Translations under genes and position numbers: made by a program
Part shown: positions 52,761 through 61,450 of the stretch, one piece after another
Layout of the letters: every line of letters begins with the position of its first letter
How positions within the stretch are numbered: the first letter of the stretch is position 1
The notes under the pieces: generated by a model
Database searches by the model: none
What the model saw: only the letters and a program-made list of their open reading frames with translations
Told to the model about the DNA's origin: nothing
From: JBEKYD01 sp052148435
Lineage (GTDB): Bacteria > Acidobacteriota > Terriglobia > Bryobacterales > Bryobacteraceae
DNA: 64,000 nucleotides
Assembly (NCBI GenBank): GCA_052148435.1
Contig: JBKQIF010000151.1
Span: forward strand, 12,294-76,293
Direction: 5' to 3'

Positions 52761-53840
52761 TCAAACCGGGAAATCGACGGGCTGGCCGGTCTGGCTGGAA
52801 CGATAGATGGCGGCGAATATCTCGACCACGGCGCGGCCGTCGGCTGCGGTCACCAGCGGCTCCCGGTCTTCCCGGATGGCGCGCAGAAAGTCCTGAATCT
52901 GCAAGGCGTGGTAGTGAAAGGTGGGATCCACCTCGCCGAAACGGCTGCGGTCGTCGGCCTGGAACCGGCTCAGCAGCGGCTCTTCGCCGGGAACCGTCCA
53001 GAGGTCGTTCAGCGGCGGATCGAGGACGCCCGTCATGCCAGCCACGAAGGTGGCGCCGGTATCGGTTTCGACGCCCACCGAAGCGCCGTTCGACCCGTGC
53101 ACGTGCAGCTTGGTGTAGATGCCCGGCCGCTGGCTCAGGCTGGTGAGGATCGAACCCAGGCCGCCATTGCGAAAGCGGACGATGGCGAGCGCGGTGTCTT
53201 CCACCTCTATATAAGGATGGTTCAGGTTGGCGCAGGCGCCGGTGATTTGCCGGATGGGTCCCATGAACCAGCGCAACAGGTCCAGGTGGTGGGGGGCCTG
53301 GTTTACCAAAACGCCGCCGCCTTCGGTGTCCCAGCGCCCGCGCCACGGATCGGAGCGGTAATACGCTTCGTCGCGCCAGCTCAGCATGAGCACCGTGCCC
53401 AGCACCGGCGTTCCGATCTTGCCCGCGTCGATGGCCGCCTTGAGGCGCATGACGGGCTCGTAGAAGCGCCGCTGGCTGATCGCCCCCAGCCTGACGTTTG
53501 CTTCGCGGGCGGCCGCGATCATGGCGTCGCAATCCGCCAGGCTCGCGGCCATGGGCTTCTCGACCAGCACGTGGACGCCGGCCCGGGCGGCCAGAACGGC
53601 GGGATGGCGATGCGCCGGATGCGGCGTGCAGATGCACACGGCCTCGACGCCGGCCTGGGCCAGCATCGCGGCGGGATCTTCGAACGGAAGCGCGCCATAC
53701 TGGGCGGCGAAGGCTCGGGCGCGGCCGCCCTGCTCGTCGCACACGGCCACCAGCTGCGATTCCGCCAGGCCGTACAGGGCGCGGGCGTGGATGTGCCCCA
53801 CCTTGCCGCATCCGACGATGGCGGTTCGCACCGGGCGCAT
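52761..53840 (-). CDS. Gfo/Idh/MocA-family oxidoreductase
   Basis: A 359-residue NAD(P)-dependent sugar oxidoreductase. The ATG at 53840 is preferred over a TTG three bases earlier. The Rossmann motif is RTAIVGCGKVGHIHARALYG; the EKP triad is in HVLVEKPMAASLADCDAMIA, and NQAPHHLDLLRWFMGPIRQI supplies the catalytic His/Asp region. Substrate is a sugar, inositol or sugar acid. It is the last gene of the minus-strand group with the gluconate permease and zinc dehydrogenase. Confidence 0.88.
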   Translation of the reverse strand: MRPVRTAIVGCGKVGHIHARALYGLAESQLVAVCDEQGGRARAFAAQYGALPFEDPAAMLAQAGVEAVCICTPHPAHRHPAVLAARAGVHVLVEKPMAASLADCDAMIAAAREANVRLGAISQRRFYEPVMRLKAAIDAGKIGTPVLGTVLMLSWRDEAYYRSDPWRGRWDTEGGGVLVNQAPHHLDLLRWFMGPIRQITGACANLNHPYIEVEDTALAIVRFRNGGLGSILTSLSQRPGIYTKLHVHGSNGASVGVETDTGATFVAGMTGVLDPPLNDLWTVPGEEPLLSRFQADDRSRFGEVDPTFHYHALQIQDFLRAIREDREPLVTAADGRAVVEIFAAIYRSSQTGQPVDFPV

Positions 53841-53896
53841 CAACCGCGCTCCGGGTAATATTTGGGGATTGCGAAAAGTCGCGGTTTCATACTGGT

Positions 53897-55222
53897 TTAT
53901 GGCGGACCGAGCAGGGCATGTTCCAGGAGCACTCCGGCCAGGCCCACCAGGGCGATCAGGATCTCGAGCATGGTCCAGGTGGACAGGGTCTCGCGAATGC
54001 TCAGATTGAAATATTCCTTGAACATCCAGAACCCGCTGTCGCTGAAATGCGAAAGCGATACGCTGCCCGCGCCGATGGCCAGGACCAGCAACTCGGGCCG
54101 CACGCCGCTGGATGGGACCATGGGAACCACGATGCCGGCCGCGGTGATGGCAGCGACGGTGGCCGAACCGGTGGCGCCGCGGAGCAGCACGGCCGTCGCC
54201 CAGGCCAGCACGATGGGCGAGAGGGACATGCCGGCGGTGAGGTGTTTCACGCTTTCGCCGGTTCCGGCATCGAGCAGCACCTGCTTCAGCGCGCCGCCGG
54301 CGGCGATGATGAACAGCACCACGGCTACCCCGGAAACGGCGGCGTCGGCGTCTTTCATGAGCGCTCCCACGGTGCGGCCGCGGCGCAGGCCCAGGGTGTA
54401 ACAGCCAAGGGCCACGGCCAGGAAGAGGGCCACATTCGGGTCGCTGAGGAAGCGCATGGAGACTGTCAGGAGGTTATCGCGCCGCACCGCCAGGGCCACG
54501 ATGGAGCCGGCGATCATGAGCGCCACCGGGAACAGAACGGTCGTCATGCTCACCAGGAAGCCCGGCAAGCTCCCGCTCTCAAATTTGCGTTCCACGTGCA
54601 AATTGGCGGGCGGCTTCGTCCGCAACCCGCGGAAGAACGTGGCCCACAGCGGCCCGGCGACGATCGCCCCGATAGCCGCGATGGGGAGGCCGTAGAGCAG
54701 CGTCCGGCCCGCATCGGCGTGGAACGCGACCGCGATGGCCGCCGGCCCGGGATGCGGTGGCAGCATGCCATGCACAATCGAGAGCGCGGCCGCCATGGGC
54801 ATCCCCAGCCAGACCAGAGGCAGCCCGGTCTCGGTGGCCAGCGTGTAGATGAGCGGAATCAGAACCAGGAACGCGGCGTTGTAAAACATGGGCAGGCCGA
54901 TCAGAAATGCGACGATCAGCACCGCCCACTGAATGCGGTTGCGCCCCATGGCGGCGATGAGCGCGCCGGTAATGGTGTGGGCCGCGCCGCTTTCTTCGAT
55001 GAGCTTGCCCAGCATGGCCCCGAACAAAATCATCAGAGCCAGGCTGCCGAGCGTATCGCCGAACCCTTTGAGGATGGACTTCAACGCGGCGTCCGCGCTC
55101 ATGCCGTTGAGGACCCCGGCGCAGAAGGCGGTCACCAATAGCGCCAGAAGCGGGTTCAGTTTGGCCCAGGTGATGAGCGCCAGCAGGATGGCGATGGAGA
55201 TTGCGAGGACGATCAGCGCCAT
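53897..55222 (-). CDS. Gluconate:H+ symporter, GntP family
   Basis: A 441-residue inner-membrane transporter with about 12-14 helices. Landmarks are ALLVTAFCAGVLNGMSADAA, SIVHGMLPPHPGPAAIAVAF (the family PPHPGP motif), GATGSATVAAITAAGIVVPM and GSVSLSHFSDSGFWMFKEYF. The family imports gluconate, idonate or fructuronate. Located between the zinc dehydrogenase and the Gfo/Idh gene; 6 bp to the former. Confidence 0.92.
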   Translation of the reverse strand: MALIVLAISIAILLALITWAKLNPLLALLVTAFCAGVLNGMSADAALKSILKGFGDTLGSLALMILFGAMLGKLIEESGAAHTITGALIAAMGRNRIQWAVLIVAFLIGLPMFYNAAFLVLIPLIYTLATETGLPLVWLGMPMAAALSIVHGMLPPHPGPAAIAVAFHADAGRTLLYGLPIAAIGAIVAGPLWATFFRGLRTKPPANLHVERKFESGSLPGFLVSMTTVLFPVALMIAGSIVALAVRRDNLLTVSMRFLSDPNVALFLAVALGCYTLGLRRGRTVGALMKDADAAVSGVAVVLFIIAAGGALKQVLLDAGTGESVKHLTAGMSLSPIVLAWATAVLLRGATGSATVAAITAAGIVVPMVPSSGVRPELLVLAIGAGSVSLSHFSDSGFWMFKEYFNLSIRETLSTWTMLEILIALVGLAGVLLEHALLGPP

Positions 55223-55228
55223 GGCGGC

Positions 55229-56263
55229 TCAGGTTTCGGGATGGAGGAGAACCTTCAAGGCCTGCTTCCGCTCGCACAGATCGAAGGCCTGGCGCCACTG
55301 GGAGATGGGTAGCCGGGCAGTGATCAGGTCGTTCAGGCGGATCCGGCCCTCGGCGAAGATTTTCATCACGCGATCCCAGGTGCGGGCCGTGTAGCACACC
55401 GTCCCGGTCAGGGTGAGCTGCTTATAGAAAATGAAATCGATGGGGAAGGGGATCTCGCGCCCGCAGATGGCCACCTGGGTGTAATGTCCCATGGGCCGCA
55501 GGGCCTCCAGGCAATTGCGCACGGAAACCGGATGGCCGGCGCATTCGAATGCGGCGTCCACGCCCGCGCCGCCGGTTTCCTCGCGTATGGCCTCCGTCAG
55601 GTTGCGCGAGCCGATGTCGATGGTTGCGGCCGCGCCCATCAGGCGGGCAGCCTCCAGGCGTTCGGCATCCGCGGCGGCGCCGGCTACGATGGTTTTGACG
55701 CCCTCGGCCACCAGCAGCTTGAGGCACAGCAGGCCAATGGGACCCGGCCCGGAGATCAGCACGGTATCGCCGATCCGCACCTGGGTCACTTCCGTGACGG
55801 CCTGGACCGCGGCCGCGAACGGCTCGCTGAGAGCCGCTTCCTCCAGAGGGAAGTCCTCCGGAACCCGGTAGACCTGATCCGGCCGGACCACCAGGTAGCG
55901 CGCGAAGGCGCCGTTCACGCCATGCCCCATGCCGCGCCGGTTGGCGCAAAACATGAAGTTGCCCGAGCGGCAATACCGGCACTGGCCGCACGTCACCGCC
56001 GTGGCGCCCAGAATGGTCACGCGGTCGCCGATCGAAACCCCGGCTGCCACGGCTCCCACTTCCACCACTTTGCCGGAGGCTTCGTGCCCCATGATCACCG
56101 GGGGGCAGCTGCGGAAGGTGTCGTGCAAAACGTGGAGGTCGGTGCCGCACACCCCGCAGAAAGCCACCTCCACTTTGACCTGGCCTGGGCCGCAGACGGG
56201 CTCTTCGACATCCAGGATCCCCACGTTGCCCTCTCCGCGGGCGAATTTGACCACCGCTTTCAT
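55229..56263 (-). CDS. Zinc-dependent alcohol dehydrogenase (sorbitol/idonate/threonine dehydrogenase-like)
   Basis: A 344-residue MDR-family enzyme with both zinc sites. Catalytic zinc: GVCGTDLHVLHDTF (Cys), GHEASGKVVEVG (His-Glu). Structural zinc: CGQCRYCRSGNFMFCANRRG (four Cys). NAD site: ISGPGPIGLLCLKLLV. It probably oxidises a sugar alcohol or sugar acid such as L-idonate, given the permease that follows. A Glu/Cys arrangement specific to one substrate is not evident. Confidence 0.9.
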   Translation of the reverse strand: MKAVVKFARGEGNVGILDVEEPVCGPGQVKVEVAFCGVCGTDLHVLHDTFRSCPPVIMGHEASGKVVEVGAVAAGVSIGDRVTILGATAVTCGQCRYCRSGNFMFCANRRGMGHGVNGAFARYLVVRPDQVYRVPEDFPLEEAALSEPFAAAVQAVTEVTQVRIGDTVLISGPGPIGLLCLKLLVAEGVKTIVAGAAADAERLEAARLMGAAATIDIGSRNLTEAIREETGGAGVDAAFECAGHPVSVRNCLEALRPMGHYTQVAICGREIPFPIDFIFYKQLTLTGTVCYTARTWDRVMKIFAEGRIRLNDLITARLPISQWRQAFDLCERKQALKVLLHPET

Positions 56264-56350
56264 AGAGACGCCTTGCGCCGCTCCCTGCCGGCCGGAGAAC
56301 TCAGAATATCACCGATAGCCTGTCATGCAAATAACGGTTCCATCGACGGC

Positions 56351-56374
56351 AACCGCTCCCTTACGGTCGCGGTT
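56351..56374. repeat. Family 4 hairpin repeat, single copy
   Basis: AACCGC (56351-56356) pairs with GCGGTT (56369-56374) around TCCCTTACGGTC. The same core occurs twice in tandem at 63877-63989. It lies between the zinc dehydrogenase and GntR genes. Confidence 0.75.
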
Positions 56375-56404
56375 GGTACAGTTATGGGGGAACGACGGGC
56401 CAGA

Positions 56405-57202
56405 TCATTCCGCCTGGACAAGCTGTGCGTAGAACTTGGTGTGGTCGCCCCGGTGTTTCGCGACGAAGTACTCGAGAGGCGTGCCATCCGCGAGCAGGCC
56501 GATGCTTTTCAGCAGCAGGGCCGGGCCGCCTGTCTTGAACCGGAGCAGCCTGGCGTCGGCCCGGTCCAGCCCGATCGCCTCGATAGTGCGGAAACCGCGG
56601 GCGATTCTCAAGCCGTAATTGAGTGCCAGTATCTCGTGGAGCGACCGGCTGGCGAGGTCCTCGCGGGAGAGCGAGGCGCACAGTCTTTCCGGCAAATAGG
56701 AAACCACCAGCGCTTGCGGCTCGCCATCGAGGAATCTCAGGCGGTTCAGCATCAGGACGGGAGCGCCGGGCGCGATCTTCAGGGCCTCGGCGACTTCGAC
56801 GTCCGCCGGCACGACCTCGAAATTCAGAACCTTGGTGGACGTCTTCCGCCCGTGTGCGGCAACGTCCTGTTGGAACCCCTGAAGGTTCTGCATCAGGCCG
56901 CCCTCGTACTTCGGCGACGCCACCTTGGTCCGCTTGCCGTTCTGCTTGACCACCAATCCCTTGCGCTCCAGGTCCACCAGCGCCTGCCGAACCACGGTGC
57001 GGCTGATGCCGAGTGTGCCGCACATCTCCTGCTCGCTCGGAAGGAACTGGCCTGGCCGCCAATCGCCGGATTTCACCCTGGCGGCAATGTAGGTGCTGAG
57101 CTGGAAATAGTACGGGACCGGGTCTCGCTGCTGGATCACTCCCGCGCCGTCGAATGACACGCTTGGAGCGCTTGCCGTTTCCCTTGCAGGCATCGCTTCC
57201 AT
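56405..57202 (-). CDS. GntR-family transcriptional regulator (HutC/UTRA type)
   Basis: A 265-residue cytosolic regulator. Residues about 20-90 are a winged-helix GntR domain (VPYYFQLSTYIAARVKSG, FLPSEQEMCGTLGISRTVVR, then QALVDLERKGLVVKQNGKRT). The rest is a UTRA ligand-binding domain (GAPVLMLNRLRFLDGEPQAL, GFRTIEAIGLDRADARLLRF) that senses a small effector such as a sugar acid. The start at 57202 is chosen by GGGGGCGG upstream and by family length. It lies back to back with the isomerase fusion gene and is the best candidate for binding the operators at 57281 and 58972. Confidence 0.87.
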   Translation of the reverse strand: MEAMPARETASAPSVSFDGAGVIQQRDPVPYYFQLSTYIAARVKSGDWRPGQFLPSEQEMCGTLGISRTVVRQALVDLERKGLVVKQNGKRTKVASPKYEGGLMQNLQGFQQDVAAHGRKTSTKVLNFEVVPADVEVAEALKIAPGAPVLMLNRLRFLDGEPQALVVSYLPERLCASLSREDLASRSLHEILALNYGLRIARGFRTIEAIGLDRADARLLRFKTGGPALLLKSIGLLADGTPLEYFVAKHRGDHTKFYAQLVQAE

Positions 57203-57280
57203 TCTCGCCGCCCCCTTTGCGCCTGGAGTCCCGGGCCGCGTACCCCGCCGCATTGACAGGAGGATTCGCAGGCTGCTACC

Positions 57281-57310
57281 GTTTAATCCTGTGATTATAG
57301 CATTACAGGA
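57281..57310. promoter_or_regulatory. Operator-like sequence before the isomerase fusion gene
   Basis: GTTTAATCCTGTGATTATAG then CATTACAGGA. It contains the inverted pair TCCTGT (57287-57292) / ACAGGA (57305-57310), and the right half also supplies the Shine-Dalgarno AGGA of the TTG start at 57317. It matches 58972-58998 at nearly every position. A TTGACA (57253-57258) lies upstream. Confidence 0.6.
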
Positions 57311-57316
57311 CGAACC

Positions 57317-58864
57317 TTGAACTTGCCATTTGCCTTCGACATCCTGCTGGAAGAAAGCCGCCTGTCGCGGTACGACCAGCACATCGAGCGGCGCCTTTCC
57401 TCGCTGCGCGGGCAGTATTCGGATTTCGACGCCTGCCGGCGCCTGATCGAATCCGGCGACCCAACTGTCTACGAGGTCTACGAGATCTCGCGGCCTGAGG
57501 TCGCCGGCGAGCTGCGGACCGGGCTCTCGGTGGTCCATCCGGGCCGTGTGGGTGGCGAGTATTTCATGACCAAAGGGCACTTCCATTCGGTCGTCGATAC
57601 GGCGGAAACCTATTACTGCATCAAGGGATGCGGATTGCTCCTCATGGAGAATTTGCAAGGGGACTGGCGCATTGAGGAACTGCTTCCCGGCCGCGCCGTG
57701 TATGTGGCGCCCGGCTGGGCCCACCGTTCCATCAATACCGGCGATGAAGAGGATCTGGCGACGTTGTTCACTTACCCGGCCGAAGCCGGGCACGATTACG
57801 GCACCATCGAGCGTCAAGGCTTCCGCAAGCGGGTCGTGAGCGGGGATGCAGGATACCAGGTCATCGACAACATGAATTGGCTGCCGCCACCCGTCACCAA
57901 GACCAGGCCCACGATGTACTTTCTCGGCGTCACCACCGCCAAATCGTCCATCATGCAGGTATTTCCCCTGTGGATGAAGGAGCTCGGCCGTGAAGAGGTC
58001 GTCATTGAAGGCGTCGATTTAGAGCTCCACGACGACCCCCGGAACTACCGGCGCGCGGTGGCGCAGATCAAGTACGATCCCCTCTCGCTGGGCGCCCTCG
58101 TGACCACCCACAAGGTCAATCTGCTCGAAGCCGCCCGCGATATGTTCGACTACCTCGACCCCTTTGCGGTCACCTGCGCCGAGGTATCCAGCATATCCAA
58201 GGATGGAGCGTTGTTGGCCGGTCATGCCAAGGATCCGGTCACTGCCGGGCTGAGCCTCGACTCGCTGTTGGGCCAAGGCTATTTCGGGAGGACCGGCGCG
58301 CACGTGCTCTGCTTCGGAGCGGGAGGATCGACCACCGCAATCGCCTTGCATCTCGCCCAAAAGCGGGACCGCGCCGACCGGCCGCGGCGTATGATCGTCG
58401 TGAACCGCTCCGCGGGCCGGCTGGAGTGCCTCAAGCGGATGGTTGCCGGGCTGCACACGGATATCGAGTTCGAGTACCACTGCAACGTTCTCCCGGATGT
58501 CAACGACGAGTCGATGGGCCAATTGCCGCCGGCCTCGCTGGTGATCAACGCCACCGGGATGGGGAAGGATCTTCCAGGCTCGCCCATCACCGGCGGGGGG
58601 CTGTTTCCCATCGGTGGCGTCGCCTGGGAACTGAACTATCGCGGCGAACTTCAGTTTCTGCACCAGGCTCTGGCGCAGCGCGAAACCCGCCAAGTGCGAG
58701 TCGAGGACGGCTGGCTGTATTTCCTCCACGGCTGGACGCAGGGGATTGCCGAAGTGCTGAAAGTCCGGATCGACGAGCCGCTGTTTCAGCGCCTCGCCGT
58801 CGTCGCCGGCGCACTCTGCCAACCCGTGCTCCCGCCGTCTCAGATCGCAGGAGCGTCGAGTTGA
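57317..58864 (+). CDS. Fusion of cupin-type phosphoglucose isomerase and shikimate dehydrogenase-like domain
   Basis: A 515-residue cytosolic protein starting at TTG 57317. Residues 1-180 are the archaeal-type (cupin) phosphoglucose isomerase: EYFMTKGHFH (His88, His90), AETYY (Glu97) and APGWAHRSIN (His136) are the four metal ligands with the known spacing, then HDYGTIERQGF. Residues about 198-500 resemble shikimate 5-dehydrogenase: GVTTAKSSIMQVFP, the Lys in ALVTTHKVNLLEA, the Asp in GHAKDPVTAG, nucleotide-binding VLCFGAGGSTTAIALHLAQ and LVINATGMG. Both parts keep their key residues. The joint substrate is probably a sugar or sugar-acid derivative; the cluster suggests this over shikimate. 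The last two codons and stop lie in a family 1 repeat. Confidence 0.8.
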   Translation: MNLPFAFDILLEESRLSRYDQHIERRLSSLRGQYSDFDACRRLIESGDPTVYEVYEISRPEVAGELRTGLSVVHPGRVGGEYFMTKGHFHSVVDTAETYYCIKGCGLLLMENLQGDWRIEELLPGRAVYVAPGWAHRSINTGDEEDLATLFTYPAEAGHDYGTIERQGFRKRVVSGDAGYQVIDNMNWLPPPVTKTRPTMYFLGVTTAKSSIMQVFPLWMKELGREEVVIEGVDLELHDDPRNYRRAVAQIKYDPLSLGALVTTHKVNLLEAARDMFDYLDPFAVTCAEVSSISKDGALLAGHAKDPVTAGLSLDSLLGQGYFGRTGAHVLCFGAGGSTTAIALHLAQKRDRADRPRRMIVVNRSAGRLECLKRMVAGLHTDIEFEYHCNVLPDVNDESMGQLPPASLVINATGMGKDLPGSPITGGGLFPIGGVAWELNYRGELQFLHQALAQRETRQVRVEDGWLYFLHGWTQGIAEVLKVRIDEPLFQRLAVVAGALCQPVLPPSQIAGASS

Positions 58865-58898
58865 GACTCGACGCGGCACGCAAGAGTGCGTGCGCCAC
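58854..58898 (+). repeat. Double-hairpin 3'-end repeat (family 1), perfect copy
   Basis: CGTCGAGT (58854-58861) / ACTCGACG (58866-58873) with loop TGAG, then GCACGCA (58876-58882) / TGCGTGC (58887-58893) with loop AGAG, then GCCAC. The TGA in the first loop is the stop codon of the fusion gene. Confidence 0.88.
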
Positions 58899-58930
58899 GG
58901 CCCGGCTTCACTTTCATTCACCGCCTTGGC

Positions 58931-58959
58931 TTGACAACCCTGGAGACGGCCCATACAAT
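58931..58959 (+). promoter_or_regulatory. Near-consensus sigma-70 promoter of the GH105 operon
   Basis: TTGACA (58931-58936), exactly 17 bases, then TACAAT (58954-58959). The operator-like sequence at 58972 starts 12 bases downstream, where a bound repressor would block the polymerase. Confidence 0.7.
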
Positions 58960-58971
58960 CGGGTCTTAATG

Positions 58972-59007
58972 GTTTAATCCTATAATTACAGCATCACAGT
59001 ATTACAG
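58972..59007. promoter_or_regulatory. Operator-like sequence before the GH105 operon
   Basis: GTTTAATCCTATAATTACAG then CATCACAGTATTACAG. The first 26 bases match the sequence at 57281 with four differences. Units close to ATTACAGC recur at 8-base spacing (58985-59007: ATTACAGC, ATCACAGT, ATTACAG), a pattern that could bind a regulator in series. Confidence 0.6.
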
Positions 59008-59033
59008 TCTGGCCCCTTTGGAGGTCCGTTCGC

Positions 59034-60254
59034 GTGATCACGACGCTGCGTGCTAGCGGCGCAATAATGGCACTGGCTTCAATGGCTCTTGGGGCCCAGC
59101 CCGCAGCCCCCGCGGCCGCCCCAAAATCCTGGGCTGTCGCCATTGCCGACAGCATCATGAGCCGCAACCCCGGCACGCCGCGGGACCGCCTGGCGCACTG
59201 GTCGTACGTGACCGGGTACACCCTGAACGGCATCGAGATGGTAGCGCGCTCGACCGGCGATCCCAAGTACTGGGATTTCATCAAGCGCGTAATGGACCAG
59301 TTCATAGATGAAAAGGGCAGGCTGAAGGGCGTCAGCCTCGAAAGCCTCGACAGCACCATGCCCGGCAATATCGTCGTGGGTCTCTGGGAGCGCACTCACG
59401 ATGAGCGCTATCGCGCGGCCGCCGGCGAAGTCCGCCGGGCCTTCGATAAGTTTCCGCGAAATTCCGATGGCGGCTTCTGGCACAGCCGGACGCTGCCCGG
59501 GGAGATGTGGGTGGACGGAGTCTTCATGGGCCAGATGCCGCTGATCCGCTACGGACACTCCATCGGCGACGCCGAATACTGCTTCAACGAAGCGGCCAAA
59601 CAGATCGTCTTATTTGCCCGCCACGGACTAAAGGGCACGAGCGGCCTTTACTACCACGCGTGGGCCGAGAAACCGGAGCTACCGGTGGTGATTGGAGATC
59701 ACCGGCCGTCCCAGCCAACCCACTGGGCCGATCCCAAGACGGGTCTCTCAAGCGAGGTTTGGAGCGAGGGCCTTGGTTGGTACGCACTCGTCCTGGCCGA
59801 GACCCTTGCGGTGCTGCCGAAGGACCATCCCCAGCGGGGCGAAGTGCTCGACATTTACACCCGCCTGGCCGCCGGTCTCAAACGCACCCAGGATCCCAAG
59901 AGCGGCCGATGGTTCCAGGTGGTGGATAAAGGCGACCGCGCCGATAACTGGACGGACAACTCGGGCAGCGCCATGTTCACCTACTCGATTCAGCGCGGCA
60001 TCGAACTGGGGCTGCTGAAACAGGCCGAGTATGGCGCAGTCGCCGCCAAAGGGTATAGGGGCATCGTCGAAAACGCCAAGATCGACGACCGGGGGCTGGT
60101 GGACATCTACAGCGCCTGCCAGGGGCTTTGCGTCCAGGCGAGCTACGCCGCCTACATCGACTATCCAAGAACAGTGAACGCCAACGAGGCTGTTGCCGGG
60201 TTTCTGTGGGCCACGGCCATCGTCGAAAAACCCGGGGCCAGGAGAACGAAGTGA
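59034..60254 (+). CDS. Secreted GH105 unsaturated rhamnogalacturonyl hydrolase-like protein
   Basis: A 406-residue alpha/alpha-barrel hydrolase with a signal peptide (about 1-22, IMALASMALGAQP). The GTG start at 59034 follows GGAGGT eight bases upstream. GH105 landmarks: DRLAHWSYVTGYTLNGIEMV, the catalytic Asp in GEMWVDGVFMGQMPLIRY, LYYHAWAEK and SSEVWSEGLGWYALVLAETL. The family removes unsaturated galacturonic acid from pectin fragments. First gene of an operon that continues to the kinase at 63874, each gene close to or overlapping the next. It is controlled, by inference, by the GntR protein at 56405. Confidence 0.88.
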   Translation: MITTLRASGAIMALASMALGAQPAAPAAAPKSWAVAIADSIMSRNPGTPRDRLAHWSYVTGYTLNGIEMVARSTGDPKYWDFIKRVMDQFIDEKGRLKGVSLESLDSTMPGNIVVGLWERTHDERYRAAAGEVRRAFDKFPRNSDGGFWHSRTLPGEMWVDGVFMGQMPLIRYGHSIGDAEYCFNEAAKQIVLFARHGLKGTSGLYYHAWAEKPELPVVIGDHRPSQPTHWADPKTGLSSEVWSEGLGWYALVLAETLAVLPKDHPQRGEVLDIYTRLAAGLKRTQDPKSGRWFQVVDKGDRADNWTDNSGSAMFTYSIQRGIELGLLKQAEYGAVAAKGYRGIVENAKIDDRGLVDIYSACQGLCVQASYAAYIDYPRTVNANEAVAGFLWATAIVEKPGARRTK

Positions 60255-60280
60255 TCGCGGAGTGAATCGGAGAGCGGATT

Positions 60281-61450
60281 ATGAGTAGAAAATCTATATT
60301 GGTTATGGCTGGATTTGCGGCCCTTGCGGCGGTGCTCGGCGGCTGCGGACGAAGCCCCGCGCCAAGCAGCGCCACCGGACTTCAGAAGGCCCAGTTGTTT
60401 GTCGAACTGCCGGATTTCGCGGTGACACCCGACGGCATGGCGATCGCGCCAGACGGCGATCTGCTTTTGGCCTGCCCCAACTTTGCCAGTTACGCCAAAG
60501 GTGCAACCAAGCCCGGCGTTCCCGCCCGCTTCGTCAAGATCGGCAAGGACCGTAAGGTCCGCGATCTGTTTGAATGCCCCATCCTGGCCGAGACCGGCAG
60601 GGCATGTCCCATGGGAGTGGAGTTCGGCCCTCAGGGTGATTTATTCGTGGTCGACAATCAGAACTGGGCGTCCGGGAACGGCCCCAACGGCGAGATCAAC
60701 CAGGGCCGCATCCTGCGCCTGCGCCTCGATGGCGACAAGCTGGCCGAGACCATCGTGGTGGCCAAAGGGATCAGCCACCCCAACGGACTGCGGCTCCGCA
60801 ACGGTCAGGTGTACGTTTCCGTATCCAAGCTGCCCAAGGTCAAGCGGCCCGACGGCCTCATGGTCAGCGCCGTCTATCGTTTTCCCATGGACGGCCGCGA
60901 TATCCAGGTGAAGAACACCTTGGACGACCCCAACCTTCTGGCGACCTTCGTCACCGAGAACAAGTACGCGCAGTATGGCCTCGATGGCATCGTCTTCGAT
61001 AGCAAGGGCAACCTGTTCGTGGGCAACTTCGGCGATGGCAAGATCCTCAAGCTGACCTTCGACGATAAGGGCAACGTCACCGGTAACACTCTCTTTGCCA
61101 GGACGGACCACGACTACTCGCTCGATCCCAAGCTGCCGGGTTTCCTCGCCAAGGCCACCGCCGCCAAGATGCGGAGCACGGATGGAATGTGCGTGGACAA
61201 AGCCGACAATATCTATGTGGCCGACTTTTCCAATAACGCCATCGCCAAGGTCACTCCCGGCGGCGTGATTTCCGTGCTGGCCCAGAACGGCGACTTAGGC
61301 GGCCGCAATGGCGCTCTGAACGAGCCCGGAGAACCGATCGTCTGGAATGGCATGCTGGTGGTGTCGAACTTCGATGCCGTGATCGAGCCCGACAAGGTCA
61401 ACACCAAGACCGAATCTCCGGCGACTCTTTCGCTGTTGAGGCTGGAATGA
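60281..61450 (+). CDS. SMP-30/gluconolactonase-like lipoprotein
   Basis: A 389-residue predicted lipoprotein; lipobox AAVLGGCG puts the lipidated Cys near residue 23. The body is a six-bladed beta propeller of the SMP-30/gluconolactonase type: GMAIAPDGDLLLACPN, MGVEFGPQGDLFVVDNQ, HPNGLRLRNGQVYVSVSK, DGIVFDSKGNLFVGNFGDG and DGMCVDKADNIYVADFSN. A lactone hydrolase fits the cluster, where a sugar dehydrogenase product would be a lactone. The start has GGAGAGCGGATT before the ATG. Confidence 0.82.
   Translation: MSRKSILVMAGFAALAAVLGGCGRSPAPSSATGLQKAQLFVELPDFAVTPDGMAIAPDGDLLLACPNFASYAKGATKPGVPARFVKIGKDRKVRDLFECPILAETGRACPMGVEFGPQGDLFVVDNQNWASGNGPNGEINQGRILRLRLDGDKLAETIVVAKGISHPNGLRLRNGQVYVSVSKLPKVKRPDGLMVSAVYRFPMDGRDIQVKNTLDDPNLLATFVTENKYAQYGLDGIVFDSKGNLFVGNFGDGKILKLTFDDKGNVTGNTLFARTDHDYSLDPKLPGFLAKATAAKMRSTDGMCVDKADNIYVADFSNNAIAKVTPGGVISVLAQNGDLGGRNGALNEPGEPIVWNGMLVVSNFDAVIEPDKVNTKTESPATLSLLRLE

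Noticed and set aside
53498..57157. Two frames of about 550 codons antisense to the oxidoreductase, permease, dehydrogenase and regulator genes
   Set aside because: Both cross several well-supported genes and gaps on the other strand, and their translations show low-complexity His/Gln/Gly-rich sequence.
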